Part shown: one piece after another, positions 14,001-24,941 of the stretch
Layout of the letters: each line of letters starts with the position of its first letter
Numbering within the stretch: the stretch's first letter is position 1
NCBI GenBank assembly: GCA_013397455.1
Contig: VYZB01000014.1
Location: 1,956,581-2,020,580 of the forward strand
From: Crotophaga sulcirostris
Taxonomy: Eukaryota > Chordata > Aves > Cuculiformes > Crotophagidae
DNA length: 64,000 nucleotides
Reading direction: 5' to 3'
Made by a program: the position numbers and the translations under genes
Notes under the pieces: generated by a model
Databases searched by the model: none
Seen by the model: the letters and a program-made list of their open reading frames with translations, nothing else
What the model was told of the DNA's origin: nothing

Positions 14001-17000
14001 AAGAAGTGATATCATTAACATTCTTCCCACTGTGTCTAATAACCTAACACCTTCGATGTCAGACAGTCTCAGCTCAAATTCACTCTTAGCATTATTTGTC
14101 AAGATTATTTGTAGAATAAATTTGCATAAATTCCCAGCAAGCATGTACTGGACCCCAACTTTTGTGGAATACTTGACTGGAAATGATTGGTGTGCAAGAG
14201 TGTTGTCTTCCATGCAAAAAACCCACTAAGTACTCTTGGGGGTTCCTCACTTCAAGAAGTAATAACAAATGCTTGAATCTTATATGCACAAAAATGTGCA
14301 AAAGCCCCAGGACAATGAGCTGATTTGTACAGAAACCCTCTGATGGTTGGACATGGACAGTCTCCTGCAATCTACAGGGAAGGTCCACCTAAAGCACTTG
14401 TGCGGCTGCCTAGCATGAAATTTAAAAACTGCACCATTCCCCTTCGTTCACAGGGGAAATACAGTACCTCAGCACCTGACCTCCCTGAAGCTGATGTTTG
14501 GAAGACCCTTGCTGCCGATAGTTTGGGTAAGATATTATCTGGTTTCTGCATTGGCTGTATTACTTGCCTGTAGGGGCGTGACTGATTTTTTTCTGAGCAC
14601 CAAGACCATACAAGGTACCCTCATGACCTTCAGCGGTCAGCATGTCTCAGATAGAACTAAACAGATCCCAGCATGGTGGCATGGCCACCTTCTTGATCTT
14701 ACGCCGCCCTGTCTGCCTGGACATCAACTGGGGAGGTGTAATCTTTCACCAAATGACCCATCCCTTGCCTTTCTCCAGCTTCTTTCTCCATGTTGAGGTT
14801 CCTCAGTGGTCTCTGGGGCCACCTGCTCCTTTGGCTATGACTAGAAGTGAATCCATCACAGAGCCAAAGTGCTACACCATGAGATGGCCACGTGCAGACA
14901 GCTCCTCTCCCCTGCACCTTGGTGTGTGGGTATGTTGGTCGCATGGAGTGTGCCTGTCAGAACCAGCTGTGTTTTGCTCCCATAATGGATGTAGTCGCGT
15001 GGCAGGGGAAGGATTGCAAGTCTGAGGGAGCTGGAGCAGTGGGGTGTCCCACCTCTGGGAACAAGCTTTGGCTTAACAGCTGGCTGAAAACTTTTGATGG
15101 GTTGGGTGCCACCAAGGGCACAAGATTTGTCAAAGGAAAGGCTCCTCTCAACTTCAAACACAAAAGTCCTTGCATTCCTTAATTACTTACATCTAGCAAA
15201 GTTGATGGCATCTTTGATTGAGCTTTGTTAAATGAAAAGTAGGTGGCAAGATTAATACTTTGGTTTTGCATCTAAAACCCCACTGCTAACTAGATGTTAT
15301 TGAAGCAGGAATGCCCTTTTTTGTTTGTTTTCTCTGGCCAACTAGTCAGCTGAAATGCATTTTCGCCCTTTTATCTATAGTACTTAAATTTGGGGAATAG
15401 CGAGACCTTGCACACATCTTCTTGCATGCTTGGACCAGTATGCACATTATAAAGTTGGAGTGGCCTTCTTTTACCCAGTGCTTATGCAGCCTGTGCTCTC
15501 CTCTTCCAGATTCCTCCTGAAGGATCCACTGCTGGGTGATGGGAAGTTGCTGAAATGCATTGTGCCACATCAGGAGGAGCACAGGATAGCCTGGGACTCT
15601 TGTTCCTCCTCTTCTTTGGAGGTGAAAACCTGACAAATCTGAATGGACACACCACAAGCAGTAGAGTCTGGGGGAGATGGAGGAAGATCAGGACCCCCCA
15701 GGCAAGGGGTTTGAGACTTTGAAGAACTGGTCCCCAAGGGTGTACATGTAAATATTAAGGCCTGTATTTATAAGAATGATTGCTATGCCATGTGCTCTTT
15801 GAGGACCTGACTGAGAGCATCTGGAGAGGAGGTATATACTGTCACCTCCAGCAGAGGCAGGATGGCCCATGCCACCCTGTCCTGACACTCTGAGCTTCTC
15901 TGTATTCTGTGCCATCACCAACACTTGTTCCCATAGGAGTTTTTGCTGCCCCTGCGTCTGGTAGCTTCAGTTTTTCTTGTTTGCCCTTTACTCTTCTCCT
16001 TTCATCCTGTACTTGCCCACAGGGATAGTTCTTAATCACGCTAATGAGTTTGCTTCAGCCCTGATACTTCATCACTTCCCTCCTTCATCCTTTCCGTGTC
16101 CAGCAGAGATGTGGAGGCTGTGGGCTCTGCTTGCTGGCCAGTCCAGTGACAGAGCCATCACCAGGGGTAACTTTGGCCTGTAACACAGTTTCTCTGGGTC
16201 TCTACAGAATTCTGGATGAGGACATCCATCAGGTTCATTTGCATGAATACAGTGGATGAAAAAATGAGTGCTGCAGGACCACCTCTTGGGAGTCAGGCAT
16301 ACATAGTGTTGAGGCTCCTGGGGAGCCCCAGCCCCTGGGAACACTGTGGTTCTCCAGGCTGGCCTTGCTGGGAGCTTTCCTGGCTGGCCTGAGAGCACTC
16401 TGGTGCCATTTGGCAATCCAGGCAATGGCATAAATGATTTTCTATCCTCTTGTCTCAAACTGTGAAGCACATACAGTGATGGAGGGAGAAAGAAATAATG
16501 CAGCTCAGGGGAGAGCTGTGTTCCTGCTGAGCATTGCACTGAACACCCTTGCGCTCTCACAGTGCACGGAGAAGGAATTTTTAACCCTGGGATTCCTCTT
16601 CAGTGCTGGTAAGGGCTTGTGTGGGAAGCAGTGGCTTCTGTGTGTCTGTTTTTTTTTGTGGTGGGGCTGCTTCCTCCTTGCTCTGGGATCGGAGAGAGGG
16701 TGAACAATTTTTTTGCACAGGTTTTTTAACTGCTTCTCTGTTTTTCTCACTCCTGGGTTGATGGATGCTGCACGCTGTGAGTGAACGCTACAATACTTCA
16801 GCTCGGTGCAGTGTCACCCACCTGTGGCTGTAGTGGGCACAGTGGTGGCTCTTCCAGAAGGAAAAATGCCTCAGCTGATGCTGCCTCCTGTGACTGACCC
16901 TGGGAGCAGGTGGTGCAGCGAGTGCGCTCGTGTGTCTGATGCTGTCAGGCTGTGTGTGTCTGATGCAGCGAAGCAAGGGGCTGCTCCAGCAGTGGCTGAG

Positions 17001-17565
17001 CAGGGTGGGGGCAAGTGCGACGGCTCCAGAGCTGGTCCAGGTGCATGCAGAGACCTGGCACTGGCTCCCTCCTGGCATGAACACCCCAGGCCCTCGCTCT
17101 GGGACACCACTTTGGGAAATGCAATGTTTCCCATCTGTTCCTCACCAGCTTTCAGCAGTTTCTGTGTGTGCCCACCAGAGAGCAACCCCAGCACAGGGTT
17201 GTTGTCTCCAGAGACACAGGGTCTGGATATGAGGCCAAATCCATCTTCCCTCACTCCTTCCAGCCCTATCACCTAGTCCCAAACTTGAGTTGAATGTTAC
17301 TTTCGCCCCACCATGCACACTGTGTTCTGTGCAAGAGGAACATCCCGCTGGGCAGGGATGCCTGGCAAGAGACCCTGCCTGGGTCTTATGCAGCAAATCC
17401 ACTGCCATCACCAGGGCAGGACCGTGCCTGGAATTAGCAAGGAGCATTGATCCAACACAGAGGGAATAAGTAGGGGTTCATACAGAACTTGCAAAACTTG
17501 GATGGGTAAAAATCTGGTGCTTTATGCAGTCTCCTCAGGAAGTGTAGAAATTGCTCTTCTCTCAG
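8066..17565. other. No recognised gene apart from the CpG cluster near 13.1 kb
   Basis: About 9.5 kb of unique-looking flank or intron. The longest open frame, minus strand 12542-13126 (194 codons), crosses an 18-bp poly-A run (T18 at 12963-12980 on the plus strand) that gives a poly-lysine stretch. It has no domain and is best explained by GC-rich composition. The region 13995-14800 has several overlapping frames on both strands, again without recognisable homology. Confidence 0.6.
13065..13165 (+). promoter_or_regulatory. Compact CpG cluster resembling a small noncoding first exon
   Basis: A TATA-like GTTATAAGC (13065-13072) lies about 25-30 bp before a segment dense in CpG (GCGCGCGG near 13098, CCGCTGCGCC near 13127, ACGTCGGCGG near 13144). 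The cluster stops at a consensus-like donor CAG|GTGGGC (donor 13166). CpG is otherwise sparse in the surrounding kilobases. This could be a minor or noncoding first exon, or an orphan CpG island. I recognise no protein in it, and it does not encode the long-isoform N-terminus of SYNPR that I know. Confidence 0.3.
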
Positions 17566-17625
17566 AGAACCGTAGAATAATTTAGGGGGGAAAATGCCCT
17601 TAAGATTGAGTCCAACAGATATCTC
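17566..17625 (-). mobile_element. Short CR1 3'-end scrap, minus strand
   Basis: The stretch from AGAACCGTAGAATAATTTAG to AAGATTGAGTCCAAC follows the reverse complement of the common CR1 3' terminus (a tail based on ATTCTATG, then the conserved GTTGGACT...ATCTT...CCTT block). It is diverged and extends for only about 60 bp before similarity is lost. Confidence 0.55.
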
Positions 17626-20600
17626 AGTAGATGTCCTTGGTGCTTGAACATGTAGTTGGGTGCCTTGGTGTGGTTTTGTACATGCGATACCATCGTAGTG
17701 GTCATTGTTCAGGGAAGGAAGTAACCTGTGCTTTTCGTGCATTCACAGGCTTTGCAAGTGTCAACTGAACTCCAGTGGTGCCACAAAGTCCAGGGCAGGC
17801 AGCCACATCTGGGCTTGGAGGTGGGGCTCAGCTGTGCAACAGCAAACATCTTAACCTGAGCTGCTTGTGTCAGGGGGAGAGACGGACAGGGTTTATCTTG
17901 CCTGGGACGGACACATGGTGCAGGGGGATGAGTTGCCTGTTGAAGGACCTGTCCCTCTCTTGGGCTTTGCTTGAGCCAGACGAGTTCACGTGTCAGTGGT
18001 GGGTGCAACAGCCCGTAGCAATGCTGAGCCACAGCTCGGTACTTGCAGAAATGGGCTTCCAAAGAAAGCCGAGGGAAGAAACAACTCTGTGCTATTTTTA
18101 TCCTTGCACCAGCCCCCAGGGATTTCAATTGACAGTATTAGTTATGAAGGCAATATTATGAGTTTAACTATGAGTGAAATAACACAACTTCTGTGGGAAG
18201 CAGAGTAAAAGAGGCAATTATACAGTAGTTTAATAACAGTGCTCTGCTGGCTGGGTAGCCAAAAACTTGCAGTTGACAGTAATTAGATTTTTTCATTCTT
18301 CCTGTTAAATAGCTATAAAAATTACAATAGAAATTTATCTGATTCTCTTTTATTCCATGCTGTTTTCATCATCCAGCCTGTACCCATTTGGCCTTCAGGT
18401 TATTATTTTATGATTTTAGTGTCTGGTATTTAAGACATGCAGAAACAGGACTTAATGTTGAAAAATGTGGAAAGCGCTATGAATAAGGAGATGGCAGTAA
18501 CACTCTTCTGAGCATTAGGAATCCAAGGGATGCTTGGATGAGCAGCAAGGGCTTTCCAAATTGACTCATTCTGAATAACAGCTGGAAATTCTAAGCATCT
18601 ATGCCACAGAAGTTATTCCAAATAATTTAAAATGACAGTGAAAATGAGATGTTAGAAATGAAGCATTCTTTGGTCTGCCTGTTACTGTACTGTGCCACGC
18701 GTAGATAAGCTGTCAGGAGGTTCTGCGCTGCATCAGTCTGCAGGCTGGTTGCTTGCTGCCCTCTTCTCCCTTGTGGGATGGGATGGGAGTCAATGTGTTG
18801 ATATGTTTTTGGGCTTCTCTCCCACTTTGGGCTCCGTGCTGGAGTAGCAGCATGAGTAGGGGGTGTTTGTCAGCTGGCAGAGTTGGACTTGTACTTGTTC
18901 AAGCAAGAACCTGTGTGATCTCTCAGATCTGTGGGGCATCTTCTCTTCCCAATCTTGGCTTCTTCTCTGCAGCTGTGCAGAGCTGCCGTGTGCACCAGTG
19001 TGCGGGCAGGCTGGGGCTGTGCAGGCATCTCATCTCCTTGTCCTTTACATCCCAAGTGATGCTTGCTTGTCACCTGCCCTCTTTCCAAGCACTGCCCATT
19101 TCTTTTTTTGCATCTAGACAGCATTAAGATTTCTCTTCTACCATAAAAACTTCAATTACTTTAGCAACTGTGTATTTCCAGACTTGCAGGGTAGTACTTG
19201 ATGAGCCAGCAAATGTGTGACATTTCAGCTGCTTATGATCATAGCTTGAAAGGGCTACACAGCATAAAGGAAAGACCTCTCAGGTTTGCTCTCATCATTG
19301 AAAGCTCAGGATGGGATATTTGCTTGGAGGCTAAAAGTATTCTTCCTTTTGCTCTCCTTTACTTTATAATGTCAAAGAGCCAGGTATGATAAATGATTTT
19401 CTTGTCCTGATGTTGTGAAGGGGATTGAGTGTGAGGTGATGTTTTGCAGCTCCAGTGGGATCTCTGACATGTGCAATAAATATGCTCTGCAGCAGCAGCA
19501 CACCCGACCTCCAGCAGAGCAGGTCTCTTATTTTATTTCTTTTGCCTGTTGTGGCAGGAACAACACAGTTCAACTTCTCACTCGTGTTAACATTTTAAAA
19601 CACTCTGGAGCTGCCCAGAACCATTAACAGGGCAGAGGCCACCTCCAGGTACGCTGCTACCCTCTTTGCTTCCGCTTGTCGACAGAAATATGCTGTGCTT
19701 TTGGCAGATGCAAATGCTCCAGATGGTACTGGGAAAAGTGCAAATGAGAGATTTGATTCCAGCCCTTCCTCCCTTTAATAAAACTTGTTCATCTGATAGA
19801 TTTTTTTTTTTTTTAAGTGGCCTGTAAAATGCATCCCTCCTCCTTTCTTCTACCCCTAACTCTGTGCTCTGACCCTCACCTTATCCCTGTGTCACTGGAA
19901 GGCATGCTGCTGGTCACTTGGTCACTGCATTCTGCCATCCAACCTGTGTGCCTTCCAGCATGTAATTCTGGTGCTGTGATCATAGTTTGTAAAACTGGAT
20001 ATAAGCCGTTGCTCAAGGTGTCCAACTGTTTTGGTGCCAGGGCCAGTTGCCAGTTTTGGGCCAGGTGGACAAGGTAGCAAGCGGTTTGCAGGGTCTTGGC
20101 TCCAGACTATGCACTAGGGTGGTGCAGACCTTCAGTGCATGCTGAGACTAATATTCCCTCATGCTCTGGGTTCCCCAGCATAACTGCAGGGGCAGACTGG
20201 GGCTCGAAGTGCCCGATGCTGCTGTTGGGCTATGCCCGCTGTGCAGACACGCAATGGCCTTCTCAGGCCAAGCCATGATGTAAGAGCACGGATGCTGAAA
20301 GGGCTCATCCTCTGGGATAGGTCCAACCCATAGGGCACTAGGTGGACCTAAATTTGGCTTGTGAGGATGAAGGAGAGGAGAGCTGTCATCTCCCCCATTA
20401 GCTCCGTCTGGAATGGCACGTGTGCTCCCAATCACACGCTGTGCTGATGCATATACAGTGCCCGAGTCACCACCCTGCATTAGCTTATTCCAGCACATTT
20501 CTGTGTTACAAAATTAGATCCATTTTGCAAATTGCTGCTGCACTAGTAATTGAATTGAAGGGTGGGGTTTTTGTTGTTCTTTTTTTTCCTTTTTGCACTG

Positions 20601-23600
20601 GTGTAAATCAGGAATAAGTCAACAGAATCAAGCCCTTAGTGCTTTCAGCAACATGCTCATTTAAATTGGATGCAAGAGGGTGTCTGTGTTTACATTTGGC
20701 CTGCCAAGAATCTCTGTTTCAGAAACTGGCTTACATAATATGTCAAAATTGGTTTACTCATTAGCATTGCAAACTGTGTGAAACAAGCCACAGATTGATA
20801 AACTCGCAGCAATATTTGCATCCAGAGCCGAACGGCACATGGGGAGGGAAGGTTCATTAGGAAACGTTCCATTTCCACGAGGAAAACAAATGGTTTCCAG
20901 TTATGTATCTCAAACTTCGTTAATTTTCTGTCTTCCCAAATTTAAATAAAGATTGAGAGGGAAATGTGAAAATCTCTGTTGGCAAGTAGGCAGCCTACCT
21001 TAATATTTCATGCGCTGGTGGGTTATTTACAGCAGCAGCAGCTCCAGGTTGGCCGATTCCCCTCTCCCCAACCAGGGCTGCAGCCCTGAGCCAGGCTCCG
21101 GCCGGCTCACACAGCCACTGCTGCCTGGATTGAGAGTTCCTCTGCAGGTGGGATGCAGGATCTGATGTTAATAAATGTGGAGTGGGCAGGGTGCAAATGG
21201 CCTGTGGTGGTGCTGCCTGCTCCTGCCTTAGCCTGGCCAGGGTGAGCATGGGTGCACTGCAGCCTCAGGCAGAGCTGAGGACCAGGGTGCTGAAAGCTGC
21301 CAGGTCAGATCCTCTGTGGTGGGACCAATAAAACTGTTCCGTCTCTACCACACAGTGTGTGATTTTATAGGCATCTGTAAAACTGGGTGCATACATGCAA
21401 GCATGAACAGGGCTCCTGGAGTAACATAAGCATATGTGTTAAGAGCAAAGCAGTGCAGTGGATCTAAGTGTGACCAGGGCTTTTGGGCTCCCACTACATG
21501 GGCTTTAAGTACTCTGTGGTGGGTTGAGGGCAGTGGGAAGAGATGGCAAACTGCAGCGGGGAGCCAGGAGAAGAGCAGCCATCTCTTGTGCGTACTCTGT
21601 GCCTGAGGAGGAGAGGTTTCTCCCTGGGCTGCAGACATTGCTGTTATTGGTGTTGCTGCAACCGTTATAGCTACATTGGCTATTGACCTTGTACAGGTGG
21701 AGATTAATTCTCTTGAGACCATCAAGCAGTTTGGCAAAGCTGGCAGAAACCTGTAGATGTGTACAGCTTTTCAGTAGATTCTAAAGAAGTCTGGGACTTA
21801 AATCCCATGAAGGTTTCTAGTTTGCTTTGAAACTCCCAACTGGAAAATTGAAAGCGGAAAGCTGTGATACAGCATAACAGTGCTGGCATTGGCAGTGGCT
21901 GGTTTTACGCTTGGTGATGCTGAGTGCCCTGTCCAGCATTTCAGATGAATTTTTGCAAAGGAGTCTAATGAAGCTGAAGAAAGCACCAGCCTGCAGTGCT
22001 GCAGGGTCCGCCACAGCCCAACAAGTGTTTTGCCTTGTCAGCAAGCACAAACACATCCACTTTTCAGTAATATTAGACCTGATCCACAGAATTCATGGTG
22101 GAAAAAAAAGCAGGCTTTGATCTCCTTGTGCTTTGGAGTCTGTGTTGCAGCATGGTTTGAAGGAACTGTGCATCAGGACAGGTCATCACCTGCTGCAACT
22201 CATCGTGCTCTGGCTAAAACTGTGTCCTGCAGCCCCATGTCCCACACAGGTGTCCAAGTGGGCGCATGTTTTGGAGGAGTGAGCCACAGTATCGCCCAAA
22301 AATGTATTAACAGATGTTTTTCAAAGTTTTCAGAAGACTTTAGTGAGTTTAAGTAACAGCAGTTGTGTAGCTGTGGGAAGGGAAAATAAAATTATCTCAC
22401 TGGGAAATGAAAATGAGAGGTGTTTGAATTTCACTTACTGTCACACCTTGCAGCGAGAGGCCGGTCACCATGAGATACAGCAAGTTTCAGTGCCAGCTGG
22501 AGAGCTGAATGCAGTGAAGAAGGCCAAGAGCAATGAGATGTCTCAGCTGGGGAGCTCAGCCAGGCTGAGCATCCTCCTGCCATCCTCTGCCAGTGTGTGG
22601 GAGCAACCCATGTGCCCACAGGCTGGAGAAGAGCCCTCACAGAGGTGTGGGAGAGCCAGCATCACCCCTCTTGCTGATGCAGTGGGTGGTAAGTTTTGTG
22701 TGGTCCTCAGTTACTGTTGCCCATTGCTGGCTTTTTATTCATCTTCCTACTCAAGCTGTGTTATTGCTATAAAATCTCCTCCATGCCTTGTCTGGGCTGC
22801 GTTGTCTTTTTTGGAGAGGGCAAGGAAGGAGTGAGGTGTGTAAGCCCTGTCCCTGGGGAGGAAGGTGTGTTGGCCAACGCTGTGCAGGCAAATGCCGAGA
22901 CACAACTGTGGCTTGTGTGGTGCGAGTGTGGCGACAGAGTGCAGTTCCTGTGTGGATAAGGCATCAAAAGGCTGCTCATGGCACAGTGGGAGGCAAATGC
23001 TGCCCAGTTCTGCAGAGCATGGGCCCTGAGTTCTTTGATCTTTGTGGCTGGGACGCAGGTAGTGTGCATGGTAGCTGGGAAATGCTTTCACATATGTTAA
23101 AATCTGCCGAGAAGCAGAGCAGTGCTTCAACCTGGAGAACCCTCAGCACCACGATGCCTACTCATTACAGCATCCACTGGCATTAGGCTGTATCTGTTGG
23201 AAACACGGGGCCACATCGGCAACAGTGGCATCTGTCAGTTTGGCAATGCCACTCCCACTCGTGGGAAAGGGACCCAGAGTTTCTGCTCTTATAAAGGGCT
23301 GTCGGAGTCTCCTCTGTGCCTGGATTGTGCTAGAAGTGCAAGCCCTGAACAGATAAATTGAATTACCAGCTGAATTCAGCCTCCTTGGGTTTGTCTTCAG
23401 GATTTTCCCTATGAATTCCAGCTCTTCATGCACGATATATACCCTAAGACACTGGGGAAAAGCAATTGTGCTCCAATTTTGCTGCATAGTGAACTGTTGT
23501 CACCCAGCAGGTATTTCTGTATCCCAGTATGTAACTTCCGTTTCCAAATAAAAGAGAAAGTACACCTTGCGTCTCATCCGTTAAGTCACATCTATTTGAA

Positions 23601-24649
23601 TATATTTGATATAGTGTGTAGAAAGAGGGTAAAACAGTGATAAGCCTAGGGCTGGTAATTAAATAGTGCAGAACGTGATTTGTAGTCTCTGTTGCACCCA
23701 GTGGTGCTGGGGTGAGGGGCTGGTTGATGGTGGAGGCTCACGGGGTAAGTGCAAAGCCTTGTGAGAGGGATCTGGGGATCCGTTTTGGGCTCTTAACATC
23801 CCTGTACACAGAGTGGAGACACGAGACCAGGCTGCAAACCCTGTCGTGAGGAGGTTTGTGGTGACAGAATGTGGGGTTTGTGTTGTTGTGCAGCTGATGG
23901 GGGGAAGGAAATGTGGGATCTTCCCAAAGAAGTGGTGCACATTTGCCGCTGATGTGTCCTGTGTGCAAGCAGGTGCTTGTATGTTGGAGACAATGAGCTC
24001 ACTCCCACTACTTTCTCCTCCTCTTCTTTCCAGCACACATGTGGGCACAGCAAAGGTTGGATTAATAGCACAGAAATTTTCCCTTTTGGCACAAGGGAAC
24101 TCATGGGTTTCCCATAGGTTTTCTTTAATACACAAATAGGGGTGAAAGCTCAAGTTTCAGAAGCTGAGGTTCCAGCTTTGGAGGTCTGGTCCTGTGTGAG
24201 CGCAGGAGGAGCTCAGTACACACTGAAGGATGGAGGATCTGAGAGGTCTTTTTCACTCTCTGGAGGGGCTCCTTGCTGGAGCAGCGGGGCAGCTTTCTGA
24301 GATGCAGTGAAAGACATCTCAAATACAACACAGAGTTCAAAAAGCCCCCAAACCCAGCAGTGAAGAAGCACTGCTCTGATGACTGTCTAAGTGTCAGAGC
24401 TTTGGAGGCTCTTAAAGCTTAGAACAACTTTAGCCCCGGACTGTGAACTGTTCCTTTCCTGTAGAGCACACAGGAGGACTGAAGTGGTGCTGCGTTAGCA
24501 GTGGGGAGGAAGGAGTTGCATCCCCCAGCCCGCTGTGGTGGTACCTGCACCGCAACACAGCCGGCAGCCTCTCACCGCGGGGAAGGCGTTTGCTTTCTCT
24601 GCTTAGGCTGCATGTAGTCATTGTCTAATAATGTGAGCATTTTGCCATC
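17626..24649. other. No recognised gene upstream of the SYNPR short-isoform promoter
   Basis: Unique sequence leading to the promoter-like segment. The AT-rich block 18130-18360 is free of CpG and rich in TAAT-type motifs, so it could be regulatory. A faint hAT-like phrase near 20018-20060 is too weak to call. No exon encoding the long SYNPR N-terminus was found. Confidence 0.6.
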
Positions 24650-24773
24650 CCTCTGCAAATAAGGCTGAGGCTGCTGCCTGATTGGTATATCATCTCACTT
24701 TCTCTCAGCATTGATTTTCTTGCTCTCCTTATTTGCTTCATAAAAAGCGAGGCAAGGAGCTGGTGTTCGCTCG
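24650..24773 (+). promoter_or_regulatory. SYNPR: Putative promoter of the SYNPR short isoform
   Basis: Directly upstream of the short-isoform exon is a promoter-like arrangement. A TATA-like box (CATAAAAAG, 24739-24747) would place the transcription start near 24768-24775. An inverted CCAAT box (ATTGG, 24681-24685) lies about 55 bp further upstream, near the usual -80 to -90. A TGCAAAT octamer-like motif is at 24654-24660. The segment sits just before a long pyrimidine tract and the ATG at 24918, giving a predicted 5' UTR of roughly 145-150 nt. The exon assignment is strong; the promoter elements are motif-level inference only. Confidence 0.5.
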
Positions 24774-24785
24774 CTCCCTCTCCCT

Positions 24786-24823
<38 letters not shown>
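24774..24823 (+). repeat. Polypyrimidine tract with (CT)16 microsatellite in predicted 5' UTR
   Basis: Fifty consecutive pyrimidines: a C-rich TCCC-type part, then 16 uninterrupted CT units from 24792 to 24823. It begins within a few bases of the start site predicted from the TATA-like box, so it would form the start of the 5' UTR or core promoter. Perfect CT/GA repeats are length-variable and can adopt triplex structures, so length polymorphism here could affect expression; that effect is inference. Confidence 0.9.
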
Positions 24824-24826
<3 letters not shown>

Positions 24827-24858
24827 GTGAGAAGCTTTTGGGAGCCTTTATTTTTAGT

Positions 24859-24930
24859 ATGAGACAAACCTTGCTTTATTTCCGGAGACGCAAGTTGGAT
24901 TATAAATCCTTTTGTAAATGTGTATGGTGA
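24859..24930 (+). promoter_or_regulatory. Upstream ORF overlapping the SYNPR start codon
   Basis: An ATG at 24859 (A at -3, A at +4) opens a 23-codon frame ending TGA at 24928-24930. It overlaps the SYNPR ATG (24918) and also the second in-frame ATG (24924), in a different frame. Its start context is better than that of the main start codon (T at -3, T at +4). If the transcript begins near 24770 as predicted, ribosomes would need leaky scanning to reach the SYNPR start. The encoded peptide, rich in basic residues in its middle, resembles nothing I know, so any role is more likely regulatory than as a product. Confidence 0.45.
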
Positions 24931-24941
24931 TATTTGCTCCG
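24918..24941 (+). CDS. SYNPR: SYNPR short-isoform first coding exon (MCMVIFAP)
   Basis: Eight codons read MCMVIFAP and stop exactly at a strong splice donor (CCG|GTAAGT, donor at 24942). This octapeptide is the N-terminus I know for the short isoform of vertebrate synaptoporin, where it replaces the longer cytosolic N-terminus and joins directly to [12 protein letters not shown]. The exon ends in phase 0, and the exon at 40242 begins in phase 0 with exactly that continuation. The start context is weak (T at -3, T at +4), and a second in-frame ATG follows two codons later with G at +4. The residues would form the N-terminal edge of TM1. The 5' UTR probably begins near 24770, after a TATA-like box. 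No long-isoform N-terminal exon was recognised in the window; it is probably further upstream. Confidence 0.93.

Noticed and set aside
16806..17276. 156-codon open frame, with a minus-strand counterpart
   Set aside because: Open on both strands, Ser/Pro/Ala-rich, no domain, no splice context. Probably chance in a CpG- and GC-richer patch.
20018..20070. Phrase resembling an ancient hAT/Charlie-like terminus (CCAACTGTTTTGGTGCCAGG)
   Set aside because: Only about 40 bp of loose resemblance, with no inverted partner and no target duplication. A repeat-library search would be needed.
1..24649. Search for the long-isoform SYNPR N-terminal exon(s)
   Set aside because: No open segment resembling the long N-terminus joined to a donor in phase 0 was seen. 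It probably lies upstream of the window.
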